35,630 bases of DNA, from the NCBI GenBank assembly GCA_964497925.1, contig CAZCFE010000013.1:1-35630 (forward strand), written 5' to 3'. The notes below the pieces were generated by a model. That model did no database searches and had not been told where the DNA came from. It saw nothing but the letters and a program-made list of their open reading frames with translations. The first letter of the stretch is position 1. Every line of letters starts with the position of its first letter. Shown here piece after piece: positions 8,140-16,965 of this stretch. The position numbers and the translations under genes were made by a program. This DNA comes from CAIYWZ01 sp964497925 (GTDB lineage Bacteria; Pseudomonadota; Alphaproteobacteria; CAIYWZ01).

Positions 8140-10110
8140 ATGAGAAAAAGTTTAGTTTTAGGTTTGGTTTTAACGTTATTGTTGAGTGGAGATGATGTGT
8201 TTGGAATGGATTTTTCCAATTTTCCATCAGATTTTCCTTCTGGTCAGTATGCAAAACCCTATTCTTTTTGGATGAACCCACAAAACTGTCAAACCCCTGA
8301 GATGCTTAGAGCAAAAGCAGTCGACTTTTCAAGAGCGGCTTGTTATTCCACCGATAGAAGCTTAAAAGAAAAATATGGAAGAGTTTCTATTGGTACATGG
8401 AAGAATTATTTTGAAAAAGAGGCAGGTGTGATTGAGCTTGATACACTTGAAAGTGCTTTGATTTCTTATTCCAATATATCAAAATATCAAGATAATTTGG
8501 AGACTAGTGAAGAAATTATGAAACTAGGTGAGCGCATCTTAATTCAAACTGGACAGACTATGAATTCTCGTTTTGTTGAGATAGTATTGTCTGCTTTTTC
8601 AAAAATAACTCAGCAGGGGGCAGTAAGCGTTGATCAGTATAAAAGGTCTCTACCTTTTTGGGATTTGTATATTTTAGATGAAGGAGTAGAGAAATTAACT
8701 TATTTAAGCGCTTCGAATTGTTATTTTGAAGTAGCTCATTCAAATATAGTTGAAAAAATTAAGAGCGCGGAAATGAGTAAAGCTAAAACATATTTTGATC
8801 GTTATTTGTCCTTGACGGAACCTGACGCTGTATTACCACATGCATATATGACAGGAGCTCGTATTTATCAGAATTTAGGATTGATGGAGCCTGGAAACAA
8901 TGAGCAAAAAGAATTCTTTTTTCAAGCTGTTTCTTATTGGAGAGAACATTTTAAAGATTTAAGCCGTATCAGAACAATTGATTGGGGGAATGCCGCACAA
9001 ACTTTTAAAAGTATGGGGATGGCTTGTGAAAATCAGGAAGAAAGTCTTGCGTATTTTGAAGAAAGCATAAGATATTATACACAATATCTTCAAAAACTTA
9101 AAGAAGAGCGAGGATCTTCATATGATGCTTTATTTGGGATAGCCAATGCTTATGAACAAGTACCATTTTGGACAAATGATGAAGGGAAACAGCGTTTATA
9201 TTCCGATCTTTCTGTTGCTTTCTTTGAAAAATTCAAAGCGCAAAAAGAAGAAAAAGGGCAAATTTTAACTGATGAAGAAAAAATGCATATGGCTAATGCA
9301 TATATGTTGGGAAGTATTTCTGGAAATCTTAATAAGCGTTCCCAATATAGCCAGAAATATAAATCTTTGCTGGATGAAAATGGGTGGGATTGTGTGTTTC
9401 AAATTCGCAGTCAAATATATATTATTTCAAAAAGAGAAGCACGTGAGCACAAAAGTATCCAGGCTTTGACCATGGTCGTAGAAAAAGTTAAAGCATCTGT
9501 GGAAGAAGAGATGAAACCATCTTCTCAGGCAAAAGCTATTTATGAAGATGGGGCGTCTAGTGTTGCTGATATGGTAACTCAACTTGATATAAAACTTCAA
9601 GAAACCAAGCTTGAGGAGCCTGGAATGGGAGCTGGTTTGTCTTATCAAAAAGCTGCAAAGATAGACGATGAAATTAGAAGTGTTGCGCCAGAGGTAAAAG
9701 AACCCACAATTTCTCAATTGCCTAAGAAAAAAGTAAAAACTAGAAGCTTTTTAACAGAGTCCAAACAAGCACTAACCCGAAATGAAACTAAAATCGAGTA
9801 CGTTGTGCCATCAATTCTAAGATTACAGCTTCAAAAAGCTTATTTTTCTACTTTTGAGCAACAAAATGCAATAGTGCAAATGGAGTGGCTTGAATCACAG
9901 TGTTTGGGCTCCATTAAGGAAAGAAAAGCACTTGAATATTTAAAGTCCTTAAAAAGGTATTTCCCTGCTTCGCTTACTGGACATGATTTTGAATATCACC
10001 CTGCGCACGGAAACAGAAATGGAGATTGGGATAAGGGAATGACACACAGATTAAAAGAGTTTATAAATGATCATAAACAGATATTTCTGGAGGTTATCAA
10101 AACTTTTTAA
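8140..10110 (+). CDS. Secreted TPR-like protein, paralogue A (656 aa)
   Basis: An upstream extension of the frame overlaps the tRNA gene and is not real. The start at 8140 follows AAAGGAG and opens a signal peptide (MRKSLVLGLVLTLLLSG to VFG, residues 1-22). Residues about 90-400 are helical pairs like tetratricopeptide repeats (SYWREHFKDLSRIRTIDWG, ALFGIANAYEQ, MHMANAYMLG). Next come a motif VFQIRSQIYIISKREA (about 416-431), a charged linker rich in Glu and Lys, and a distinct C-terminal domain ending WDKGMTHRLKEFINDHKQIF. The same order of parts occurs in the 646-aa protein at 14034-15974, so the two are paralogues. TPR domains mediate protein binding. The partner is unknown and the location is periplasm or outside the cell. 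Confidence 0.8.
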   Translation: MRKSLVLGLVLTLLLSGDDVFGMDFSNFPSDFPSGQYAKPYSFWMNPQNCQTPEMLRAKAVDFSRAACYSTDRSLKEKYGRVSIGTWKNYFEKEAGVIELDTLESALISYSNISKYQDNLETSEEIMKLGERILIQTGQTMNSRFVEIVLSAFSKITQQGAVSVDQYKRSLPFWDLYILDEGVEKLTYLSASNCYFEVAHSNIVEKIKSAEMSKAKTYFDRYLSLTEPDAVLPHAYMTGARIYQNLGLMEPGNNEQKEFFFQAVSYWREHFKDLSRIRTIDWGNAAQTFKSMGMACENQEESLAYFEESIRYYTQYLQKLKEERGSSYDALFGIANAYEQVPFWTNDEGKQRLYSDLSVAFFEKFKAQKEEKGQILTDEEKMHMANAYMLGSISGNLNKRSQYSQKYKSLLDENGWDCVFQIRSQIYIISKREAREHKSIQALTMVVEKVKASVEEEMKPSSQAKAIYEDGASSVADMVTQLDIKLQETKLEEPGMGAGLSYQKAAKIDDEIRSVAPEVKEPTISQLPKKKVKTRSFLTESKQALTRNETKIEYVVPSILRLQLQKAYFSTFEQQNAIVQMEWLESQCLGSIKERKALEYLKSLKRYFPASLTGHDFEYHPAHGNRNGDWDKGMTHRLKEFINDHKQIFLEVIKTF

Positions 10111-10215
10111 AAAGCGGTTTTAATTTTTATCAATCTTTGCCCAGTAAGCCTTTTTTAACCTTTCTTCCTTATCATCAACAATAGGGTGTTTCTTAATAGG
10201 AAGGAAAAAGAAAAA

Positions 10216-11547
10216 ATGAAGTTATTTGGTTTAGGAGTGATTTTAAGTTTGAGTTGTGCAACCAGCGCTTGGGGGGCGGATAATTGTGCAACAGTGGGTG
10301 AATCGAGGAAAAAAGATGAAAAATATCAGATATGTCATAATGGTGTATGGACAGGTGATTGTTCTTTGGGACAGATATCTATAAATGCAAAAGTTTTGTG
10401 TGTAACACAGAAGCTCCAAGGTAACCGTGATCAAAATGTTCTTTGGAGTTGCGATACAAAAACTTCTAAGGGTTTAAAATATATTGATGCAGGTGACTAT
10501 GAATGTAAGCAAGAAGGAGAAGAGTTGAAATGGGTGAAAAAAGATGAAAAACCCGATGATATTCCACCAGGGTCAAAAAAGAAAAAAGGAGATTCTGAAA
10601 AAAGCTCTTTGAGCGATTTGATAAAAACTAATAAATCATCTTTTGAAGCGATCAACTGGGGTGATACGCCTAAAGATGTTGTAAATCAGCTTAAACTATT
10701 AGCACCTCGTTTTCATTGCGCATTTAGACTTCGTGATTCAAGAAAATATGGGAATTATTATTCTCTTTTTCGTGGTCATGGACGACAAAAAAGTTATGAT
10801 AAAGCTATAGCAATGAAACAAGATGGATGCCCAAACGGAGAAATTCCTTTTGAAACAACTTGGAATGTGTTCACAGAATCCTCAAAGCGGCTTAAACACT
10901 TTGTGTGGAATTTACAATTTGATGCTGAAAAAAACAAATATGGACGTGATATTGTCAGAAATGAAAAAGATAATTTCTTAGCTAGATGGCATTTAGGGTG
11001 GTATCAATTAAAACCTGTTAAAAGAAAAGACCTAGATTCTAAGCCAGTTGCTAGTGAAAATTTAGCATGGTATGATAAAAAGGCAAGAAAAATGGAAGGA
11101 TCCCTTGAATCTAAGCTTGGAGATTGTGCTGTGGGAACCAACTGCAGAAGTTTTTCTGTATTTAAATATAAACTAAGAAATTGTAACATGAGACAACTTT
11201 ATGATTCAAGATGTCTTGCTTGGGCACAAAGTTCTAAATGGTTAGGAAGCATTATTCAATCATATGATGATAAAAAAATCGAAAGTCCAAATAAGTATTT
11301 ACGTGAAAATGTGATTTATGCTTTTGTAACAGAAGAGCTTTTAAACCGATTTGACAGATATACTTATAATAACAGATGGGTGCGCACAATATCACCTCTT
11401 ATCAAAAAATCAAAAGAATTTGAAAGCATAGAAAATATAAAAGCTGTAATTAAAGATTCTAGTGATGATATTGATTCTAAATCGATAGAACGTTTATTTT
11501 CTAGTTTGATGGCTCAAGACAAACCTAAGGATGGTTCTTCAAACTAA
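10216..11547 (+). CDS. Secreted Cys-containing protein of unknown function (443 aa)
   Basis: The start at 10216 follows AGGAAGG and gives a signal peptide (MKLFGLGVILSLSCATSAWG, residues 1-20). The N-terminal region (about 21-115) is rich in Cys (NCATVG, YQICHNG, TGDCSLG, VLCVTQ, LWSCDT, YECKQ), consistent with disulfide bonds in an exported module. A Lys-rich linker follows at about 118-140. A larger basic domain (about 145-430) has further Cys pairs (FHCAFRL, GDCAVGTNC, RNCNMRQ, SRCLAW) and repeated aromatic residues (FRGHGRQKSY, RWHLGWYQL). I do not recognise the family. It stands between the TPR-like gene and cheA on the same strand, 20 bp before cheA, so cotranscription with cheA is possible. 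Confidence 0.75.
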   Translation: MKLFGLGVILSLSCATSAWGADNCATVGESRKKDEKYQICHNGVWTGDCSLGQISINAKVLCVTQKLQGNRDQNVLWSCDTKTSKGLKYIDAGDYECKQEGEELKWVKKDEKPDDIPPGSKKKKGDSEKSSLSDLIKTNKSSFEAINWGDTPKDVVNQLKLLAPRFHCAFRLRDSRKYGNYYSLFRGHGRQKSYDKAIAMKQDGCPNGEIPFETTWNVFTESSKRLKHFVWNLQFDAEKNKYGRDIVRNEKDNFLARWHLGWYQLKPVKRKDLDSKPVASENLAWYDKKARKMEGSLESKLGDCAVGTNCRSFSVFKYKLRNCNMRQLYDSRCLAWAQSSKWLGSIIQSYDDKKIESPNKYLRENVIYAFVTEELLNRFDRYTYNNRWVRTISPLIKKSKEFESIENIKAVIKDSSDDIDSKSIERLFSSLMAQDKPKDGSSN

Positions 11548-11570
11548 GTTCTTTAAAAAGGGAGTGTTTG

Positions 11571-13604
11571 ATGCAAGATATCATGGAGGAGTTTATCCTT
11601 GAATCTGTTGAAAAGTTAGACTTTTTGCAATCGGACCTTTTGAACTTCGAAAAGAACCCGGATGATCTTTCGCGCATTGATCACATGTTTCGGATATTTC
11701 ACACGATTAAAGGAACAGCCGGATTTTTGGATATGCCCCGTCAAGTTTATTTAGCGGGCGGGGTTGAGAATTTATTGGAATCGGCAAAAAAGGGAGAAAT
11801 TTTGGAAATCTCTCATTTTGTGTCGGCTTTGCTAAAAGCGATTGATTATATCAAAAATCTTTTTCTTCAAACCAAAAATGAGGGTCATGAACCCATTGGT
11901 GATGATTCCCAAGTCTTGCTTGGAATTAAAAGAGTTTACGAAGCAAAAACATGCATGCCATCAGAAGAGCCGCTTTCTGGTCATATCGATTATTTAGAAA
12001 AACCCCAGGCAAAAACATTTCGTGTTCAAGTGGATTTAATTGAAAAGATCAGTGAAGTTGTGGGTGAGCTTGTTTTGGCTAAAAATAAAGTCTTGAAAAT
12101 CTGCCAGGAGGTGGGTGATTCAAAACTGTTAAATTCGGTTGAATTTATTTCAAAACTGACTCTTGATTTACAAGAAACAATTTCAAAGACAAGGCTTCAA
12201 CCAATTTCTCATATTTTATCGGGGTTTCCAAGACTTGTGCGTGATTTATCAATTGAGCTTGATAAAAAAATCCATCTTTCTATGGAAGGAACTCAAACTG
12301 AACTTGATCGTCAAATCTTGGAAGGAATTAAAGAGCCATTAACGCATATCATACGAAATTCTGCTGATCACGGTATTGAAAGGCCACAAGAAAGAATCAA
12401 CCAAGGGAAATCTGAAACGGGGCACATCACAATCAAAGCCTATCATGACCATGAATATGTTAAAATTGAAATTGGGGATGATGGGAATGGAATTGATATT
12501 CAAAAGGTGAAAAATAAAGCAATTTTAATGGGGCTTATGAGTGAGAATCAAGAAGCCTCACAAAAAGACATTGAAAATGTCATGTTCATGCCAGGTTTTT
12601 CAACATCTTCAAATGTGACCAATGTTTCAGGACGTGGGGTGGGTCTTGATATTGTGAAAATGGAAGTTGAAAGGGTGGGGGGGAGTGTCCACATGAAAAA
12701 CTCTCCTTTGCAAGGACTTACTTTTATTTTGAATTTCCCACTTACAATTGTAATTATTCCAGCGCTTATTGTTCAAATTGGAGAAATGGGTTTTGCCGTT
12801 CCACAAAGCAAAATTATGCAGATTATCAAAGTGGATTTAAATCATGATATTGTTTATATCGATCAAACACCTTTTCTGAACATCAATCAAGATCTTGTGC
12901 CTTTGGCATGTTTAAGTCAAGCTTTGGGCTTGCCAAGAAATATTGAAAACACTCAAAAATATGTCGTCACAGTTCCTGTTGAAGAAAGAGTTTTTGGGGT
13001 TATTATTGATGGGATCAAAGAACCTGAAGAAATTATCGTCAAGCGTGCCCCTTTAATTTTTAAACACATTCCCTTATTTGCCGGCAGCAGCATTTTGAAA
13101 GATGAAAGTGTCGTGATGATTTTGGATTTGACCAAACTTGAACCAAAGTTAAAAACAATTCACTCACCTGAAAAATATGTGCAAGAAAAACAAGAAACTA
13201 AAATGTTGGTTATGTTTGAAACAGATGATGCCATGCCTTGGATTGTGGAGTTATCACACGTTTACCGCATTGAGGAATTTGATTTTTCAAATGTTGTTTT
13301 GGATCAAAAAATGACTTTAATAAAATATCAAGGTGGACTGCTTTTGCTGCATTCTTTGCTGAATAAAAAATTTGTTCCTGTTTCTGGTATTCATCCTGTT
13401 CTTATTTTGAAAAATCAAGATAAAATGACAGGGCTAATTATATGTGATTTGCTTGATATTTTTGATGCAGCAGTTTCAATTGATTTCTCATTTGGCACCC
13501 CAGAATCTTTAGGGGATGCAATTGTAAATTCAGATGTGATGAAAGTTTTAAATTGTGATCATTTTTTTAATCATGCATATTTTAAAAAAGAGGTATTACC
13601 ATGA
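11571..13604 (+). CDS. cheA: Chemotaxis histidine kinase CheA, short form without P2 domain (677 aa)
   Basis: CheA autophosphorylates on a histidine in its Hpt domain and passes phosphate to response regulators. The Hpt domain (about 1-110) has the site IFHTIKGTAGF with His44. The dimerisation segment starts near residue 145 (VDLIEKISEVVGELVLAKNK). The ATPase domain has the N box HIIRNSADHGIE (about 259), GDDGNGID (about 302) and GRGVGLDIVK (about 353). A CheW-like domain follows at about 390-530. The Hpt and dimerisation parts are joined by only about 35 residues, so the CheY-binding P2 domain is absent. A further segment, about 540-677, resembles a second CheW-like fold. A TTG three bases earlier is possible, but ATG at 11571 fits the GGGAG ribosome site better. 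It overlaps cheW by ATGA. No receptor, cheY, cheR or cheB gene is in the window. Confidence 0.93.
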   Translation: MQDIMEEFILESVEKLDFLQSDLLNFEKNPDDLSRIDHMFRIFHTIKGTAGFLDMPRQVYLAGGVENLLESAKKGEILEISHFVSALLKAIDYIKNLFLQTKNEGHEPIGDDSQVLLGIKRVYEAKTCMPSEEPLSGHIDYLEKPQAKTFRVQVDLIEKISEVVGELVLAKNKVLKICQEVGDSKLLNSVEFISKLTLDLQETISKTRLQPISHILSGFPRLVRDLSIELDKKIHLSMEGTQTELDRQILEGIKEPLTHIIRNSADHGIERPQERINQGKSETGHITIKAYHDHEYVKIEIGDDGNGIDIQKVKNKAILMGLMSENQEASQKDIENVMFMPGFSTSSNVTNVSGRGVGLDIVKMEVERVGGSVHMKNSPLQGLTFILNFPLTIVIIPALIVQIGEMGFAVPQSKIMQIIKVDLNHDIVYIDQTPFLNINQDLVPLACLSQALGLPRNIENTQKYVVTVPVEERVFGVIIDGIKEPEEIIVKRAPLIFKHIPLFAGSSILKDESVVMILDLTKLEPKLKTIHSPEKYVQEKQETKMLVMFETDDAMPWIVELSHVYRIEEFDFSNVVLDQKMTLIKYQGGLLLLHSLLNKKFVPVSGIHPVLILKNQDKMTGLIICDLLDIFDAAVSIDFSFGTPESLGDAIVNSDVMKVLNCDHFFNHAYFKKEVLP

Positions 13605-14026
13605 TGCAAAATATTCAAGTTCTAACTCTAAAGCTTGGCACACAAACTTTTGGAATTGATGCTTCAAAAATCCATAGCATTTGTCCGCCATCGCCCATAT
13701 CAAAAATTCCCTTATCGCCTTCTTATATTGCAGGGTGCTCGAATATCAAAGGAAACATCGTTACCATGATTGACATGCAAGAAAAAATGAAAACCTTGCA
13801 AACAGGCAATGAAAATTATCTGAGCATCATCATCAAATACGATGGAGACTTATACAGCTTAATGTTTAACGCCGTTCTTGATGTGATGTCAATCAATACA
13901 AACAACCTTGAAAAAAGCGATGAGGGTCTTTATGAAGGTGTTTTGAAAGGGGTGTACTTAAATGCACAAACCCCCATCATGATCATAGATCCTAATCTTT
14001 TTTTTCGCTCCTTGATAGATTGTTAA
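13601..14026 (+). CDS. cheW: CheW-like chemotaxis coupling protein (141 aa)
   Basis: CheW couples chemoreceptors to CheA. The protein is a single CheW domain of normal size. It shows the expected features LKLGTQTFGIDASKIHSIC at the start, SYIAGCSNIKGNIVTMIDM in the middle (usually GviNLRG.v.pviDL), and the late strands YLSIIIKYDGDLYSLMFNAVLDV. The ATG at 13601 overlaps the cheA stop (ATGA). A second ATG at 13604 is equally possible. The ribosome site GAGG lies in the end of cheA, so translation is coupled. It is more divergent than usual in the hydrophobic receptor-contact strand, in keeping with a specialised or reduced pathway. The next gene converges only 7 bp away. Confidence 0.88.
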   Translation: MMQNIQVLTLKLGTQTFGIDASKIHSICPPSPISKIPLSPSYIAGCSNIKGNIVTMIDMQEKMKTLQTGNENYLSIIIKYDGDLYSLMFNAVLDVMSINTNNLEKSDEGLYEGVLKGVYLNAQTPIMIIDPNLFFRSLIDC

Positions 14027-14033
14027 AAAAATT

Positions 14034-15974
14034 TCAACTCTCCATAATAGCATTAAATGTTGTTTTAATGTCTTTGACGAATCTGTGAAGCCTTGTAATC
14101 ATACCTGGTTTCCAGCTGTTATCTTGGCCTGATGTGTGAATTTTGTGATAGAAAAATTCAGAAATATTGTGTCCCAAAATAACAGTTTCATCTGATTCTT
14201 GGCTTTTGCGAACAGAGAAGTATTTTTTGAGCAATTCAAGTTTTTGGGCAATTACTCTTCCATTGGCGCCTTGCTTAAGCGCAAGAATGTCATCTAAAAC
14301 ACTAAGAGCACGTGTTTGAGCATATGGATCACCTTGGTACGCTTTTTTGATTTGCATGACAGTTAAAGAATCAATCGTGTGATGCCTTTCTTGTGCGGCA
14401 GCAGAAGAGGTGGCTAATGCCAATTCTTTGCGTTGTTTGGTTCTTTGGAGTAACTGTTCTTGTTTTTTCTGTTCTTTTGTTTGTTTTAAATTTGCATTAA
14501 GTTCCTCTGTCAATCCTTCTGCTGCAGCAGCTTTTCTTGGAGTTAGCGTTTCAATCAAGTCAGCAATGCTTTTTTCATCTTCGTTTGTATTACTTTCAAG
14601 TTGAATTGGACCCAAAGTTGGTAAATCTAGTTTTTCCGTGTGCAATTCTCTTGGTGTTGTAGCGTCAGTTGCCTTTGAAGCCTCTGCAAGTTTTTGTGCT
14701 TTTTTTATTTTCTTTTTTTGAGTCTGAGTCAGCTGAGGTGCTGATACTTCTTCTTTGATATCCACGTCTTCCTTTTTTTCTTCTGCTGTATCAATATCTT
14801 CTTGTGCCAGGGATTCTTCTGCCTTGCTTTCAAGAATAATGCTCAGCTCTTCTTGTGTTCTGACGCTTTCCATTTCTTTTTTTGAAACAAGAACGTGAAT
14901 ATCACCAATTTGATAAGTGGAATATATGTCGTATTTTTCCATCAAAGCTTCTATTCGTCGATTGTATTCATCAAGTTTCGTAGGGTTTGTTTCATGCAAA
15001 GCTGCTTTTTTATTCATGAGCAAAATATTTCCAACATCGCGCAAAGTTGGCTGCGCTTGAGGAAAGTCATGAAATATGTTCCAGTAAAAAGCTGACATTT
15101 TAAAATCAGTTTTTGAGTTTGTTTGGATTCCGTTATAATAATAAGTTAGGGCTCTAAGTCTTAAATTTGAAAGTGTGTCTATTTTGTCTGGCCTTTGGTT
15201 ATATTGTTCCCAATAATACTTACTTTTTTCATAATACAAAAACTCTTTTTCGAAGGTTTCTGATTTATCTGCCGCAATAAATAAAGATGTTGCTGCTTTT
15301 TCATATTCTTGTGTATCTGCTCTTCTTCCAAGGCTTTGGAAAAACATTTCCCAGTAAGAAGCTGCTTTATCCCAATATTTTGCAGAACCATCATCATGTT
15401 TAATAGCGTTATGATAGGCCGAGGCCGCAGCTCTATAATGATCAGCTGTATATGATAGTGCGCCTATACGAAAAAATTGATCAAAAGATTTTGCCGCGTT
15501 TAAGGCACATTTTTTCTGGTTTGAAAGGCTTGTTAAAGGAGAGCCCCCTATTTCCGTATAAGCCATTGCGATACGATCATGATAGTTCGTATTAAGGTTA
15601 ACCCCTTCCAATTGCATATATGTTTGAAAACAGATGATGGATTGCCTGCGAAAATGGTTTGCTTGCTTTGGCGTTTGAGCCCTTGGTGTTAAATTAAAAT
15701 AAATAGCTCCGATGTTTCTATAATCTTGAGCATTGTTTGTGGGTGTTTGAAGGTATTCATCACAAAATCGGATAGCCTCTTCATCCATTCCATGCTCATA
15801 ATAAAAATTTATCTGCAACATTAATTTTTCAGCAGGATCTTCAGGTTCAACTGCAAGGACAATATGACCTGCACGACTAGAATTCACAATACCCCAATTA
15901 TTTCCGGTAAACTCAGCTCCATAGGCATTTGTCTGTATGCTTAAAATAATAGCAGCTAATAAAGTTTTTCTCAT
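14034..15974 (-). CDS. Secreted TPR-like protein, paralogue B (646 aa)
   Basis: The signal peptide MRKTLLAAIILSIQTNAYGA (residues 1-20) follows an AAGGAA ribosome site. Residues about 45-340 are helical pairs resembling TPRs (LMLQINFYYEHGMDEEAI, YYWEQYN, AFYWNIFHDFPQ). The motif TYQIGDIHVLVSKKEM (about 355-370), a long charged Glu/Lys linker and a C-terminal domain ending SWKPGMITRLHRFVKDI match the same elements in the 656-aa protein at 8140-10110, in the same order. The two genes are on opposite strands and flank the secreted Cys-rich gene and cheA-cheW. The linker here is longer and low-complexity (KEDVDIKEE, QKKKIKKAQK), probably disordered. The protein-binding role is inferred from the fold, and the target is unknown. 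Confidence 0.8.
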   Translation of the reverse strand: MRKTLLAAIILSIQTNAYGAEFTGNNWGIVNSSRAGHIVLAVEPEDPAEKLMLQINFYYEHGMDEEAIRFCDEYLQTPTNNAQDYRNIGAIYFNLTPRAQTPKQANHFRRQSIICFQTYMQLEGVNLNTNYHDRIAMAYTEIGGSPLTSLSNQKKCALNAAKSFDQFFRIGALSYTADHYRAAASAYHNAIKHDDGSAKYWDKAASYWEMFFQSLGRRADTQEYEKAATSLFIAADKSETFEKEFLYYEKSKYYWEQYNQRPDKIDTLSNLRLRALTYYYNGIQTNSKTDFKMSAFYWNIFHDFPQAQPTLRDVGNILLMNKKAALHETNPTKLDEYNRRIEALMEKYDIYSTYQIGDIHVLVSKKEMESVRTQEELSIILESKAEESLAQEDIDTAEEKKEDVDIKEEVSAPQLTQTQKKKIKKAQKLAEASKATDATTPRELHTEKLDLPTLGPIQLESNTNEDEKSIADLIETLTPRKAAAAEGLTEELNANLKQTKEQKKQEQLLQRTKQRKELALATSSAAAQERHHTIDSLTVMQIKKAYQGDPYAQTRALSVLDDILALKQGANGRVIAQKLELLKKYFSVRKSQESDETVILGHNISEFFYHKIHTSGQDNSWKPGMITRLHRFVKDIKTTFNAIMES

Positions 15975-16009
15975 GTCTTTTTTCCTTAATTAAATTTCAA
16001 TACTCTTAC

Positions 16010-16052
16010 ACCACCCTTATGTAATGGTTTTTGTATAAAAATACAAGGGGTG
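16010..16052. repeat. Nested inverted repeat between the TPR-like gene and the terminase fragment
   Basis: The core is TTGTAT (16031-16036) and ATACAA (16041-16046) around AAAA. Weaker outer arms (ACACCACCCTT and AAGGGGTGT) surround it. It lies just after the terminase stop but has no T tract on the minus strand, so a terminator role is uncertain. Confidence 0.3.
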
Positions 16053-16054
16053 TT

Positions 16055-16567
16055 TTACACATAACTTGCACCAATATGCATGGTGTTTTCTTTTGATTCG
16101 AAGAAAAGCTCAAGGAATCCCCATACCAACGCATCCATTCTGTCGGGTGAGGAAGAGCTTTGGGGGTGAAAGTTTTGCATTTGCTCTTCTAAGTCAGGAA
16201 AGGGACGTGTGTGGTATATTTTCCCTTGTTTGTAAAGCGAGGCAACAGGAATGGCTCTGTCATATTTGCTGGATTTGGCACGCACGGGTTTAAAAACAAT
16301 GTTGGGATTGATCGATTTGAGGGTATATTCAATCATTTCCCCTCCTTGGTTCACTTCAGCAAGAATGGCATTGGCACCATATTCTTGATAGGCAAGTGTG
16401 GCTTTTGATGCCCAAACTTGGGGTGTGTAAACACCGCTTAAATCGTCTAAAACAAGACCGTGACCACACTTTGTTTTGGCCACAACAACAATTCCTGTCT
16501 CATCGCTGGATGTTCCAGATGTTACAGCAGGGTCTAAGCACACAAGAACTTTGGCAAGGTTTTTCAT
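16055..16567 (-). CDS. Phage/GTA-type large terminase, nuclease domain only (170 aa)
   Basis: Large terminases have an N-terminal packaging ATPase and a C-terminal RNase H-like nuclease. Only the nuclease domain is present. It has VLVCLDPAVTSG (Asp12), ILAEVNQGG (Glu71) and SPDRMDALVWG (Asp142/Asp145), the usual acidic triad, plus FKPVRAKSSKYDRAIPVASL (about 92-111). Full-length relatives are over 400 aa. The ATPase half is not a decayed ORF upstream. Instead this gene has its own strong AAGGAGGG ribosome site and overlaps the upstream 72-aa gene by ATGA, so it looks trimmed but still translated. The acidic residues are retained, which argues against a dead gene. Relation to the capsid genes at 33867-35341 is discussed in the findings. 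Confidence 0.85.
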   Translation of the reverse strand: MKNLAKVLVCLDPAVTSGTSSDETGIVVVAKTKCGHGLVLDDLSGVYTPQVWASKATLAYQEYGANAILAEVNQGGEMIEYTLKSINPNIVFKPVRAKSSKYDRAIPVASLYKQGKIYHTRPFPDLEEQMQNFHPQSSSSPDRMDALVWGFLELFFESKENTMHIGASYV

Positions 16568-16782
16568 GATTCCCTCCTTTTTATTTTTTGGTTAATTTTA
16601 CTTAAAATTGTGTCAAGTTCTACGTTTTTTAAATCATCTTTGGGTCGTTTTTCTTTTGATAGTATATCCAGTTCTTTTCCTTGCAGCTCTTTTGCTTTAA
16701 GAGCAAGTGATAAATTTCCTTCTGTAAGGGCTTCTTTGTAAAGGCTTTCCAGATCTTGTATAATTTGTAAATGTGTAATCAT
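16564..16782 (-). CDS. Small helical protein, possibly a small-terminase remnant (72 aa)
   Basis: The ATG at 16782 follows CGGAG, so I prefer it over the upstream ATG at 16824. The protein is wholly helical and charged. The segment EGNLSLALKAKELQGKELDI resembles the helix in phage small terminase subunits that usually reads like 'ALKALELLGKHLGLF'. No DNA-binding helix-turn-helix is left. Its stop overlaps the start of the terminase nuclease gene (ATGA), so the two are translationally coupled. The small-terminase assignment rests on this motif plus position. A phage-unrelated coiled protein cannot be excluded. Confidence 0.5.
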   Translation of the reverse strand: MITHLQIIQDLESLYKEALTEGNLSLALKAKELQGKELDILSKEKRPKDDLKNVELDTILSKINQKIKRRES

Positions 16783-16814
16783 TTTTTTAACTCCGTTATT
16801 GATTAATAATATTG

Positions 16815-16843
16815 ACAATAACATTAAAAATACATTTTGTCAA
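16815..16843 (-). promoter_or_regulatory. Promoter of the terminase unit
   Basis: On the minus strand TTGACA (16843-16838), 17 bases, TATTGT (16820-16815). The ten bases TTGACAAAAT and the later GTTAT match the promoter of the capsid unit at 35379-35407. A second TTGACA in the opposite direction at 16812-16817 makes an inverted pair. Confidence 0.6.
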
Positions 16844-16889
16844 ATACTATTTTCTAATTATGGATTTTTTTTGTCTTTTTATGTGATTG

Positions 16890-16922
16890 GCAATTGCTTT
16901 TTTCTAAAAAAAGTGGCATAAT
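16890..16922 (+). promoter_or_regulatory. Promoter and possible operator of the XRE/S24-like regulator
   Basis: TTGCTT (16894-16899), 17 bases, CATAAT (16917-16922). The palindrome GCAATTGC (16890-16897) overlaps the -35 box and would suit autoregulation by the gene at 16966. Confidence 0.4.
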
Positions 16923-16965
16923 GATTTATAAATAAATGAAAAAGGTTTTTATAAGGAGTTAACCA

